Of a stretch of DNA of 64,000 nucleotides, positions 36,606 through 44,008 are shown in pieces (position 1 is the first letter of the stretch; each line of letters opens with the position of its first letter). The notes beneath the pieces were generated by a model. It searched no databases. It had not been told where the DNA came from and was given only the letters and a program-made list of their open reading frames with translations. A program made the translations under genes and the position numbers. The DNA is from Acidobacteriota bacterium. Its GTDB lineage: Bacteria > Acidobacteriota > Thermoanaerobaculia > Multivoradales > Multivoraceae. Location: NCBI GenBank assembly GCA_028875725.1, contig JAPPCR010000023.1, positions 1-64,000 on the forward strand, given 5' to 3'.

Positions 36606-36621
36606 CCGACCATACGGTCGG
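36606..36621. repeat. Short inverted repeat upstream of ispH
   Basis: CCGACC-ATAC-GGTCGG, a six-base-pair stem with a four-base loop, 28 bases upstream of the ispH ATG. There is no T-run, so a terminator is unlikely; an operator or mRNA hairpin is possible. Confidence 0.35.
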
Positions 36622-36652
36622 CGAAGCGTGAATGCTAGCAGCGTTCGGAAAC

Positions 36653-37168
36653 TCAGGGCTTCGCGTACTCGAACCGCGCCGCCGAATTGCCGGGCGTCGC
36701 GCCCGGTTCGACCGTCACTTCGACCCATTCCTCGCCGCGGCGGAAGGTCATCGACGCTCCGAGCGTCGCCCGCCAGCCCGCGGCCTGCGCCTCGCGCAGC
36801 AGCCATTCCCGGGCGTCGGGCGCACCCAGCGGCAGGAGCAGGCCGACGTACTCCGCCGTAGCGGGCTCGCCTTCTTCCGCCACCACGTCGCCGAAGTCGA
36901 CCACTGTGGAAGCGTCCGGAACGGGGAAGCCGTCCGGGAAGGCGCCGGGAATGCGGCCACCCAGCTCCGCCTCCGGCGCCCGTTGCTCCCGCACGTCCTC
37001 GTCCGGCCGGAGAATGGAGTCCGCCGGCTGCCCCACTACCACCGTGTCCAGGTCATTCTCGTCGAGCGCGGGACGATCCGAGGGGACCGCGCAGGCCCAA
37101 CCGGCCGCGAGCGCTACGGGAGCAACGCAGGCAGGCGCGAACCGCGCAACGCGGGAGCCGGTCAGCAA
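36653..37168 (-). CDS. Hypothetical exported protein
   Basis: 171 residues. The N-terminus has a hydrophobic segment (PACVAPVALAAGWACAV) that looks like a signal peptide, possibly a degenerate lipobox at the cysteine. The rest is acidic with the pattern 'DGFPVPDASTVVDF' followed by a compact alpha/beta domain (REWLLREAQAAGW, MTFRRGEEWVEVTVEP). No family is recognised. The start is a TTG with a weak GGAA upstream; no ATG or GTG precedes the signal. It lies 27 bases after the Rrf2 gene and 74 bases before ispH, all on the same strand. Confidence 0.6.
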   Translation of the reverse strand: MLTGSRVARFAPACVAPVALAAGWACAVPSDRPALDENDLDTVVVGQPADSILRPDEDVREQRAPEAELGGRIPGAFPDGFPVPDASTVVDFGDVVAEEGEPATAEYVGLLLPLGAPDAREWLLREAQAAGWRATLGASMTFRRGEEWVEVTVEPGATPGNSAARFEYAKP

Positions 37169-37195
37169 CGGCGAGTTCCGGCGTTCTCGGGCGGC

Positions 37196-37702
37196 TCAGT
37201 CGGCGATGACGTGCAGCGGCCGGCCAGTCGACGTCGAGAGCCGCTCGGGCGGCAGGTCGTGCGGGATCTCGATCTTGCACTCGCAGACTTCCTGCTGACG
37301 CGCGGCCAGGTCGGCGAGGCTGTAGTTGCACAGGATGGTCTCGACCGCCTCCTTCACGCTGAGGAAGACCTCGCGGATCGCGCAGTGCTTCGGTCCCACG
37401 CCGATCGTGCAGGGTTGGGCGAGGATGTGGTCGATCGAGGTCGTGTGTCCCTCGAGCGCGACCAGGATGTCGTGCATCGAGATCTTCTCGGCCGGCCTGC
37501 CCAGCAGGTGGCCGCCCTGGGGACCGCGGTTCGAGCGGATCAGGTGATCCCGGGCGAGCGCGGCCAGGATCTGGCGCAGGTAGGGCTCCGGGATTCCTTG
37601 GTTCACGGCGATCTCGTGGCTGGGCACCGGCCCACCGTTCGCGTGCATCGCCACGTACAGCATGGCGCGAATGCCGTACTCACCCTTGGTGGAGATCTTC
37701 AT
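37196..37702 (-). CDS. Rrf2 family transcriptional regulator
   Basis: 168-residue DNA-binding protein. The family start MKISTKGEYGIRAMLYVA is exact, followed by the winged helix with IPEPYLRQILAALARDHLIRSNRGPQGGHLL. The region that binds an iron-sulfur cluster in IscR/NsrR has cysteines in PCTIGVGPKHCAIREVF and 'ILCNYSL', and two more appear in EVCECK. A cluster sensor is therefore plausible. The ATG at 37702 was chosen for the family start; a longer frame upstream is rejected. It precedes the ispH-purD operon and could respond to iron-sulfur status. Confidence 0.9.
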   Translation of the reverse strand: MKISTKGEYGIRAMLYVAMHANGGPVPSHEIAVNQGIPEPYLRQILAALARDHLIRSNRGPQGGHLLGRPAEKISMHDILVALEGHTTSIDHILAQPCTIGVGPKHCAIREVFLSVKEAVETILCNYSLADLAARQQEVCECKIEIPHDLPPERLSTSTGRPLHVIAD

Positions 37703-37724
37703 TGCGCACGCCCCAGCATCAGGC

Positions 37725-37733
37725 AGTGTAGCA
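37725..37733 (-). promoter_or_regulatory. Candidate extended -10 promoter of the Rrf2 gene
   Basis: TGCTACACT on the minus strand, TGn joined to TACACT, ending 22 bases before the ATG. The leader would be about 15 bases. No clear -35 is seen. Confidence 0.4.
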
Positions 37734-37864
37734 GCGCGGCCAAGGCGCGTGTACGTGGGCGCCAGCAACACCGGACCGCTCCCGTCACGGTCCCAGCCGC
37801 GTCGTCAGCCCTCCGCAACGCCGCCCATCGTGGCGAGCATCCGGCCCGGCGGCCGGACGGCGGT

Positions 37865-39205
37865 CTAAGGGGGAGGAATGCGACCCTCTTCCGGAGGGAA
37901 CGGACGAGGTTGGCGCGGCGCCATGAGTGCGCCGACCTCTTCGCCGGCCCCGAAGGGCAGGCTGATGTCCTTCGGCCATGTGACCTTGATTGGGGAGGCG
38001 CCGCGCCGAGGCGCTTCCACAACCAGGTCGGTGTGGTCGAACTGGAACTCGATCCTGAGGCGGTCCTCTGTGTAGTGCACCACGGAATCCATCTCAGGCG
38101 CCTCGGTTCCGGTCGCAAGGACCGTTCGCCACACGGGGCCCTCGCCCAGAGGAAGAAGAGCGTAGCGTCCGACGAAGATGTCGTGGTTGACCACGGCAAA
38201 GAGCTCGTCATCGACCGACTCGATCAAACCCGACTTGATGGTGGTGCCCCCAGCACTGAAGAGCGGCCGGGCCGAGGTGGTCGGGAGCGTCCGTGAGTCC
38301 AGGAGTCGCTTGCCGGTTCCGGCATCGATCAGCTCGACCCAGAAGTCGCCGAGACCTCCGTGGGGGGGAAGTGGGCGCACGCCGTCTACATGTGCATAGT
38401 GATATCGCGCCACCAGCGTTTCGCCGTACCACGTTTCGGTCGGGTAGCCCTCGTCGTTCGTGACCACGTGGGCAATCCGGCCGACGGCATCGTACGAGGC
38501 AACGGCTGGAAGCGGTGCAGTGTCACAAGCCCAAGGACCGTCGCAATCCTGCTCGAGCCGTGCCGTCTCCGCAAGGCGGTCGTGTCGCAGTCCCCCGCGA
38601 CTGTCCGTGATTCGCAGCCACTCCTCATCGAGGCGCTTCTCGCCGAGACGCGCCGACTCGACCTCCATCTCCTGGTGAAGCAGCCGGAAGACTGTCCGGG
38701 CGCCCCCGTCGTCGCGCTCCTTCCAGTGGTGCCCCCAGGGATGAGCGGGATCCGGAGCGGCCCCGTCAACGGGGCGTGGTCGACCTCGCCGCAAAGCCAA
38801 CTCCGTCCTCGGGGAAGTTCCGGGCAGCGGAGGCAAGCGTGAGAGGAAGCCATCCATTCTCTCCCTGCTCATGTTGCGGCCCCGAGCGAGAGGGAATCGT
38901 TCGCCTCCATCGGCCGAGCGTTGACCATAAGCCAAGCGCTCCGTGACGCTTCTGCCGTCGGGATAGCGAGTGACCATTCTCTCGACGTTGCCGTGCTCGT
39001 CGAAGAAGTCGTCTACCGTACGACGCGCGCCATCGAAGCGCTCGACCAAGACACCGTCGTCGTCACGGAATCTGAGCGTCGTGCCGTGCTCGCTGGCCGA
39101 AATGATCTCCACTTCCGTCTGCGCCGACAGCGGTCCCGATGACAGAAGCACGGCACCGGCAACTGCAAGAATTCCGACTAGCGCGTGAAAGGTCTGTTTC
39201 CACAT
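37865..39205 (-). CDS. Secreted protein of unknown function, YD-repeat-like
   Basis: 446 residues with a clear signal peptide (ALVGILAVAGAVLLSSGPLSAQ). Two short stretches resemble RHS/YD strands ('FFDEHGNVERMVTRYPDGRSV' and YDAVGRIAHVVTNDEGYPTETWY split by strands), but there are too few for an RHS protein. The rest is rich in Arg, Glu and aromatic residues with no catalytic motif seen. The ATG follows GAGGAGAG. It lies 59 bases downstream of the metzincin-like gene and is probably co-transcribed. Its base composition is lower in G+C than that of flanking housekeeping genes. Confidence 0.7.
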   Translation of the reverse strand: MWKQTFHALVGILAVAGAVLLSSGPLSAQTEVEIISASEHGTTLRFRDDDGVLVERFDGARRTVDDFFDEHGNVERMVTRYPDGRSVTERLAYGQRSADGGERFPLARGRNMSRERMDGFLSRLPPLPGTSPRTELALRRGRPRPVDGAAPDPAHPWGHHWKERDDGGARTVFRLLHQEMEVESARLGEKRLDEEWLRITDSRGGLRHDRLAETARLEQDCDGPWACDTAPLPAVASYDAVGRIAHVVTNDEGYPTETWYGETLVARYHYAHVDGVRPLPPHGGLGDFWVELIDAGTGKRLLDSRTLPTTSARPLFSAGGTTIKSGLIESVDDELFAVVNHDIFVGRYALLPLGEGPVWRTVLATGTEAPEMDSVVHYTEDRLRIEFQFDHTDLVVEAPRRGASPIKVTWPKDISLPFGAGEEVGALMAPRQPRPFPPEEGRIPPP

Positions 39206-39265
39206 TGGAAGACTCTCCTCATCTGCTGGAGTAGGTGATCCGGTCTCGTGCTCTCGACTTGACGA

Positions 39266-41161
39266 TCAAGGACATGCGTTCATCACCGCCTGATGGAAGA
39301 GGCCCGGGCCGCCAAGGTCCTCGTGGTACGTGCCGGCGAGATGGAGCATCTCATGAAGCACGGTGTCTGCTCTCAGAGAATCTGAGCCTCTATAGAAGAG
39401 ATCACAAGTGAAGATCGTGTCGGCCACGCCTCGAACGGTGTATGCCGAATCACCGGGGTCGGTACACCGACCGCGGCTATCGCTGTCGTCGAAAAGGACT
39501 CGGCCCAGCGCGCCCACGATGTCCGGTTCTCCGTTGTCTTCAAAGAACTCCCTGCAAGTCTGATTCCGTGCCCGAGCGGTGGCGTCGGCCCTGGCCGTGC
39601 TCTCCTTCTGCTCGTCCGTTGGTTCTTGCGGCGTCACAGGTCCGCCGGTAGGCCCTCCGTCGCCGTCGCCGTCGTCATCCAGATTCCCCTCACCCCCAGG
39701 AATGACGACCTCCACGCAAGAACCCGGGACGACGATATCGGTGTCGGCCCCGCCGCGGTCTTTCTCGCAAACACGAAGTCGAATAGGCCCGCCCGCCAGC
39801 GGTGCCGAACCGAACCCCAACGTCTCGGTTGCCGTGACGGTCAATGAGTAGTCCCCCGGGCCGGGGTCGTACGGGTACACCACGACACTATGGTTGCCCT
39901 GATCCAAGTCGCCGCTCCAGGAATCGTCTTGGCTGCCCCAACGGTTCGTGCACCGGCTGCTTCCTACCCTGCAATCGAAGTCGATCGTGAGGCCAGTAAG
40001 GGCCACGTCCACATCGGCGGGCCCGGAGAGCGTGAAGCTCTGGGTCTGGCTGGTGGAGACTCCCGTCCTGCTCACGTCGACCAGCGTCGTCACCTGGGTC
40101 CTCCTTCCCGTGCCGCCGCCTGTGCTCGGCGCCCCGGCGCTGATCGTCAGGGTGTAGTTTCCCGAACCCCCTCCGTATGGATAGACGACGATCTTGTGCT
40201 CGCCCGCGTCCAGCGTTCCGGTCCAGGAATCGTCCCTCGTACTGCCCCGGTTGGTGCAGCGATTACCTGAGACCGTACAGTCGAAGTCGGTGGTCATGCC
40301 GGTCAATTCTACCGAGACGTCGGCCCGGTGAGAGAGCGTGAACGGATAGGTCCTTGAACTCGACACGTTCACTCCCGTCTTGACGATGGGACCACGGTTC
40401 GTCGTCGGCGGAGACGGTGTCGACGTTGGTCCAGTCGGCAGAGGCGAGGTGGTCCTACCGCTGACGCTCAACGTCCAGTTCCCGGAGCCACCGCCGTACG
40501 GATACACGGTCACGGTGTGCGTACCGGCGCTGAGCGTGCCGCTCCAGGAGTCGTCCTGCGTTCCGCCGCGGTTGGTGCAGGCGGAACTGTTCACCCGGCA
40601 GTCGATGTCACGGTTCATGCCCGTCAGGCTAACGCTCACTTCCGTCCTGGCCTCCAACCTGAAACTGTAGGACTTCTCGCCCGAACCGCTCTCGGACGCC
40701 GTGAACGGCAGTCTGTACGTCGCTTGCACGGTCACGGTTGGAGGATCAGCCGGCCGTATCGTGCCGGGCGGTGCCGGGTCCAGGCGGATCGTTGACCTCG
40801 GGGCCGTGACCGTCGTGGTGAACCTGACCGTAGTACCTACAGACCCGTCAACGATCGTGCCCGAACTGTCGCGGGCCGTGAAGACGACCCTGTACGCCGT
40901 GTCTGCCGTCACCGTCGGCAGCGTTCCGCTCGCGCCGCGGGTGGACGCATCGAACGTGATACCCGGAGGCAGACCGGACACACTGTACCTGTACGGCGGC
41001 ACGCCTCCCGTCGCGGCAGGGAACGTCGTGTTCACCGAGCCGCCGGACGGCAGCCGAAAGTCGGGAATGCTCGGCAAGGAGAGCCCGGTCGCCGTGAGCA
41101 CCGACGGCATTCCGGTCACAAGCGACAGAAGCAACGGACATGCGGCGCTGGGGCGTCTCAC
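39266..41161 (-). CDS. Secreted multidomain protein with C-terminal metzincin zinc motif
   Basis: 631 residues from GTG 41161. After a signal peptide there is a putative Ig-like domain (about 33-115, with PYRYSVSGLPPGITFD). Three PPC-like repeats follow, each with the pattern FDC.V...CTNR.G..DDSW.G.L..G.H and a VVYPY-type strand. An acidic, glycine/aspartate linker comes next, then a C-terminal domain with HEMLHLAGTYH, an exact HExxHxxGxxH zinc site, and a methionine (VMNACP) 17-20 residues later that could be the Met-turn. An extracellular protease is inferred. The domain order is unusual because PPC domains normally follow the protease domain. Confidence 0.8.
   Translation of the reverse strand: MRRPSAACPLLLSLVTGMPSVLTATGLSLPSIPDFRLPSGGSVNTTFPAATGGVPPYRYSVSGLPPGITFDASTRGASGTLPTVTADTAYRVVFTARDSSGTIVDGSVGTTVRFTTTVTAPRSTIRLDPAPPGTIRPADPPTVTVQATYRLPFTASESGSGEKSYSFRLEARTEVSVSLTGMNRDIDCRVNSSACTNRGGTQDDSWSGTLSAGTHTVTVYPYGGGSGNWTLSVSGRTTSPLPTGPTSTPSPPTTNRGPIVKTGVNVSSSRTYPFTLSHRADVSVELTGMTTDFDCTVSGNRCTNRGSTRDDSWTGTLDAGEHKIVVYPYGGGSGNYTLTISAGAPSTGGGTGRRTQVTTLVDVSRTGVSTSQTQSFTLSGPADVDVALTGLTIDFDCRVGSSRCTNRWGSQDDSWSGDLDQGNHSVVVYPYDPGPGDYSLTVTATETLGFGSAPLAGGPIRLRVCEKDRGGADTDIVVPGSCVEVVIPGGEGNLDDDGDGDGGPTGGPVTPQEPTDEQKESTARADATARARNQTCREFFEDNGEPDIVGALGRVLFDDSDSRGRCTDPGDSAYTVRGVADTIFTCDLFYRGSDSLRADTVLHEMLHLAGTYHEDLGGPGLFHQAVMNACP
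39832..40690 (-). repeat. Three tandem PPC-like protein repeats
   Basis: Within the metzincin-like gene, three copies of about 75 codons lie at roughly 40455-40690, 40141-40370 and 39832-40060. The shared core is CTNR.G..DDSW followed by G.H.V.VYPY and a final 'YSLTV'-type strand. Each repeat has a conserved cysteine pair. Boundaries are approximate. Confidence 0.75.
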
Positions 41162-41165
41162 GGTA

Positions 41166-41177
41166 CTCTTCCTCCTC
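41166..41177 (-). promoter_or_regulatory. Ribosome binding site fixing the GTG start at 41161
   Basis: GAGGAGGAAGAG on the minus strand, four bases before GTG 41161. It overrides upstream in-frame ATG candidates at 41200 and 41260. Confidence 0.7.
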
Positions 41178-41187
41178 GAATGGTGCC

Positions 41188-41202
41188 GGACAATTGCCAT
41201 TA
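41188..41202 (+). repeat. 15-base near-direct repeat, left copy
   Basis: GGACAATTGCCATTA, matching GGACAATGGCAATTA at 41370-41384 in 13 of 15 bases. The inner ten bases are also exact inverted repeats of each other. It lies in the 279-base gap between the metzincin-like gene and the tyrosine recombinase. Confidence 0.5.
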
Positions 41203-41369
41203 CCCGGACTACGCGGCGCGCGAGAGGCGAGAATCGGGCGGAAACGAGGGCCAGCACCACCTACCATCGGGGAGGTTTCAAGCACCAGAGGCGGCCAGAA
41301 TGGCCGTTCGTAGACCCGACTCGACGTGGGTTCGCCCGATCGGGGGCTTGACATCACCGATTTTGTGGA

Positions 41370-41384
41370 GGACAATGGCAATTA
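41370..41384 (+). repeat. 15-base near-direct repeat, right copy
   Basis: GGACAATGGCAATTA, 57 bases upstream of the recombinase ATG. Partner of the copy at 41188-41202; possible recombinase binding arms. Confidence 0.5.
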
Positions 41385-41440
41385 TCTGACCTTCGTCGAA
41401 GGCGAAACCGCGAGCTGGTGTCCGTGGAGACCACCGCACG

Positions 41441-42370
41441 ATGAAGAAGACGGGAGCAACCACTGCAACCGCGCTGCGGTCGGCCAAAGCCGTGTTCAAG
41501 GACGCCTACTCAGCCAACACCCACAAGGCCTACGCCCAGGCCGTCAAACGCTTCACGGCCTACCTGGGGGACCGGGAGGCCGACGACGAGACCGTTGCCG
41601 CGTTCCTTGAGAACGAAGCCGAACGGGGACTCGCCCCGGCGTCGCTGTCACTGATTCACGCCGCGATCGGCGCCGCCGCGCGATTCTCCGACGCGGACGA
41701 CCCGCGCGGGCGGCTGACGGCCCGCACCCTCCGCACCCTGAAGCGGCGACACGCCGAGCGAGGGCGCGGTCAGGTCGACGGCCTGAGACGTAGGGACGTC
41801 GACGCGGTCGCCCGCCTCGCGGCGGCCGAGGGCACGTTGCTCGGCCTTCGCGACGCGGCGCTGCTCCGCCTCGGCAGCGACGCCTTCCTGAGAATCAGCG
41901 AACTCGCCGCCGTCGAGGTGAAGCACCTGGAGGCGGGAGAGGACGGGAGCGGAAGTCTCAGGCTGCCCCGGAGCAAGACGGACCAGGAAGGAGAGGGCAA
42001 GACCCTTTACGTCTGTCGAGCGACGATGGCAGCCATCGGCGCCTGGCGCGAGGCTTCGGGCGTCTCTTCCGGACCGCTGTTCCGCGGCGTCTCCAGGGAC
42101 GGAACGCGCGTCAGCACAACGGCGCTGAGCGAGAGCTCCGTCCCGAAGGTCATCCGGCGGCGCGCCCGGGCCGCGGGCATCGAGGGCAGGATAAGCGGAC
42201 ACTCGCTCCGTATCGGCAGCGCCCAGTCACTCGTAGGCAGAGGAGCCTCCACCGCCGAACTCATGCAGGCCGGCAGGTGGACCGACGAGAGAACCGCGAT
42301 CCGCTACGCCGCCAACGAACTCGCGGCGAACGGCGCCGTCGCACGCTACTTCGAAGACCGCGACGACTAG
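41441..42370 (+). CDS. Tyrosine recombinase (phage integrase family)
   Basis: 309 residues. The N-terminal SAM-like core-binding domain (about 15-100, with SANTHKAYAQAVKRFTAYL) precedes the catalytic domain. The active-site set is complete: Arg in LRISELAAVEV, Lys in 'PRSKTDQEGEG', HSLR (His and Arg), Trp in GRWTDE and the nucleophile Tyr in AIRYAANELA. It is similar in build to stand-alone XerC/D-like and integron-type recombinases; no additional integron domain was recognised. It is transcribed away from the atypical secreted-protein pair and next to a pair of 15-base repeats. The native target site is unknown. Confidence 0.92.
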   Translation: MKKTGATTATALRSAKAVFKDAYSANTHKAYAQAVKRFTAYLGDREADDETVAAFLENEAERGLAPASLSLIHAAIGAAARFSDADDPRGRLTARTLRTLKRRHAERGRGQVDGLRRRDVDAVARLAAAEGTLLGLRDAALLRLGSDAFLRISELAAVEVKHLEAGEDGSGSLRLPRSKTDQEGEGKTLYVCRATMAAIGAWREASGVSSGPLFRGVSRDGTRVSTTALSESSVPKVIRRRARAAGIEGRISGHSLRIGSAQSLVGRGASTAELMQAGRWTDERTAIRYAANELAANGAVARYFEDRDD

Positions 42371-42396
42371 GAGAGGCCCATGCGGTCCGACGCAAC

Positions 42397-43164
42397 TCAT
42401 GTAGTCGGAGAACGCGTGCTCTCAACGTGCGCTATTCGCGGCACGTAGTCGAGCAGATCTTCCAACGAGCCGATATCGCCGCCCGCAGGGTTCAGCCACA
42501 GCGCCTCGAGGCCGGCCGCCAGCGCTCCTTCGCGGTCCTCGACCTTCGCATCGCCGACGTGGAGCACGGAGGCCGGCTGAAGCTCCAGCTCCCAGCAGGC
42601 GGCGAGGAAGATCGGCTCGGCCGGTTTCGCCGAGCCCACTTCCTCCGAACAGATCACGGCGTCGAGGTAACGCCCGAGTCCGAGGTTGGCCAGCACCCGC
42701 GGCAGGCGCCGGTCCCAGTTACTCGTTACCGCGACGCGGAGGTCCCGGCGACGCAGCTCCGAGAGGACCTTCCGGCAGCCGGGCCGGAGTTCCCAGGCGT
42801 CGGCGCGCTCGAAGCGGGCGAACAGTTCCGCGACGGCGAAGGGTCCCGGCGCCTCCCGCTCGAGCAGGAGACACATGCGCTCCAGCAGATCGCCCCAGAA
42901 ACCGCGAGCTCCGTTCGGATGGCTGTTGTACCGGTCCTCGCCGCGGGCGAGGCGGCACTCGAACTCTCTCCAGGCGGTCAGAAAGCCCCGCTCGATGTCG
43001 GCGGCTGGGAGTACGAGACCGTGGCGGGCGAGGACTTCGGCGTAGATCTCACCGCGACGAGGGCAGGCGATCAGCGTTCCGGTCGCGTCCAGCGAGACGC
43101 CCCGGAGCCGCGGCCGGCCGTCGCGACGCGTGGCGACGGGACTCTCTCCCCGGCGCCCGTTCAA
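42397..43164 (-). CDS. HAD family hydrolase
   Basis: 255 residues. HAD motif I is changed in a way worth noting: VSLDATGTLI has Asp-Ala-Thr where D-x-D/T is usual. Motif II is VTSNWDRRLP, motif III has the lysine in 'GSAKPAEPIF' and motif IV is LHVGDAKVEDREGALAAGL. The helical cap is present. Substrate unknown (phosphoglycolate- or dehalogenase-like). No ATG or GTG is available; TTG 43164 overlaps the NUDIX stop as TTGA and is the best start. It is the last gene of a four-gene minus-strand operon. Confidence 0.85.
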   Translation of the reverse strand: MNGRRGESPVATRRDGRPRLRGVSLDATGTLIACPRRGEIYAEVLARHGLVLPAADIERGFLTAWREFECRLARGEDRYNSHPNGARGFWGDLLERMCLLLEREAPGPFAVAELFARFERADAWELRPGCRKVLSELRRRDLRVAVTSNWDRRLPRVLANLGLGRYLDAVICSEEVGSAKPAEPIFLAACWELELQPASVLHVGDAKVEDREGALAAGLEALWLNPAGGDIGSLEDLLDYVPRIAHVESTRSPTT

Positions 43165-43727
43165 GAGAAACCGTACCGGCGGGCGAAGAAGTAGAAGGCC
43201 GTAACGACGAGGGAATGGCTGATCTCGCCGCTGGCGATGCGTTCCGGAACCTCCCGCAGCGGCACGTGAACCACCTCGATCTCTTCGCTGCCGTCCCCAA
43301 TCGGGTCGCCGGTGTGGACCAAGTCGCGGGCCAGCCAGAGCGAGCAGACGTTGTCCAGGATCGCGGGGTTCGGCTCGACCTCTCCCAGCCGTTCGATCGT
43401 TCCCGCCCGGTATCCGGTCTCCTCGTGGAGCTCCCGCGCCGCGGCGACTCCCCCATCCTCGCCCGGCTCGACGATGCCGCCGGGGATCTCCAGCGACTCG
43501 GCGGCGCGGCCGAAGCGCCACTGGCGGATGAACACGACCGTCGCGCCCTTGCCGTCCGCCCCGGGTTCCGCCTCGATCAGCGGAATCACGTTGACCCAGT
43601 CCGCCGACCGCAGGACGACCGCCTGACGCCGGTCGGCGCCGGCGCGCAGCTCCTGCGCCTCGAGCTGCAGAAGGGGGTGGTCGAACTCGGTGCGCGCGAC
43701 CTCGACCTGCCAGGGACGGACCTTCAT
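43161..43727 (-). CDS. NUDIX hydrolase (ADP-ribose pyrophosphatase-like)
   Basis: 188 residues with a complete Nudix box: G-x5-E (GIVEPGE), seven residues, then RELHEETGY. The surrounding sequence (VVFIRQWRFGRAAESLEIPGG) matches ADP-ribose/nucleoside-diphosphate-sugar pyrophosphatases. The ATG at 43727 is the first start giving a compact domain; longer frames upstream run through the membrane-protein gene. It is cytoplasmic and part of the GT9-membrane protein-NUDIX-HAD operon. Confidence 0.9.
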   Translation of the reverse strand: MKVRPWQVEVARTEFDHPLLQLEAQELRAGADRRQAVVLRSADWVNVIPLIEAEPGADGKGATVVFIRQWRFGRAAESLEIPGGIVEPGEDGGVAAARELHEETGYRAGTIERLGEVEPNPAILDNVCSLWLARDLVHTGDPIGDGSEEIEVVHVPLREVPERIASGEISHSLVVTAFYFFARRYGFS

Positions 43728-43741
43728 CCTGGGCTCAACCT

Positions 43742-43996
43742 TCAGTCCTCCCGCTCGAAGGGCGGACGCAGGTACTCGAAGCGCAGGACGCGGATGGCCC
43801 GGCCGCTGAAGAAGATGAGGACGGCAATGCCGGCGCCGCTCGACAGCGCCATCAGCCAACTGAAATCGCGCCAGAGCATGACGATCCCGATCGTGAGTCC
43901 GCCCACGACGATCGCCGCCGCCAGCAGGCGGACGGCGGTCCGGTCGAACGTCGGCGGCCGGACCAGCGTCGGGGCGTGGTCTGGGGTTTCCCGCAT
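43742..43996 (-). CDS. Small two-helix membrane protein
   Basis: 84 residues with two hydrophobic spans (AAAIVVGGLTIGIVML and LMALSSGAGIAVLIFF) and a basic, arginine-rich C-terminus ('RAIRVLRFEYLRPPF'). No family recognised. It fits exactly between the GT9 and NUDIX genes (12 and 14 base gaps), which supports its being a real gene. Confidence 0.7.
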   Translation of the reverse strand: MRETPDHAPTLVRPPTFDRTAVRLLAAAIVVGGLTIGIVMLWRDFSWLMALSSGAGIAVLIFFSGRAIRVLRFEYLRPPFERED

Positions 43997-44008
43997 CTCC
44001 CGGGGAGC

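Noticed and set aside
36606..36621. Hairpin before ispH as a rho-independent terminator
   Set aside because: The stem is short and no T-run follows on either strand.
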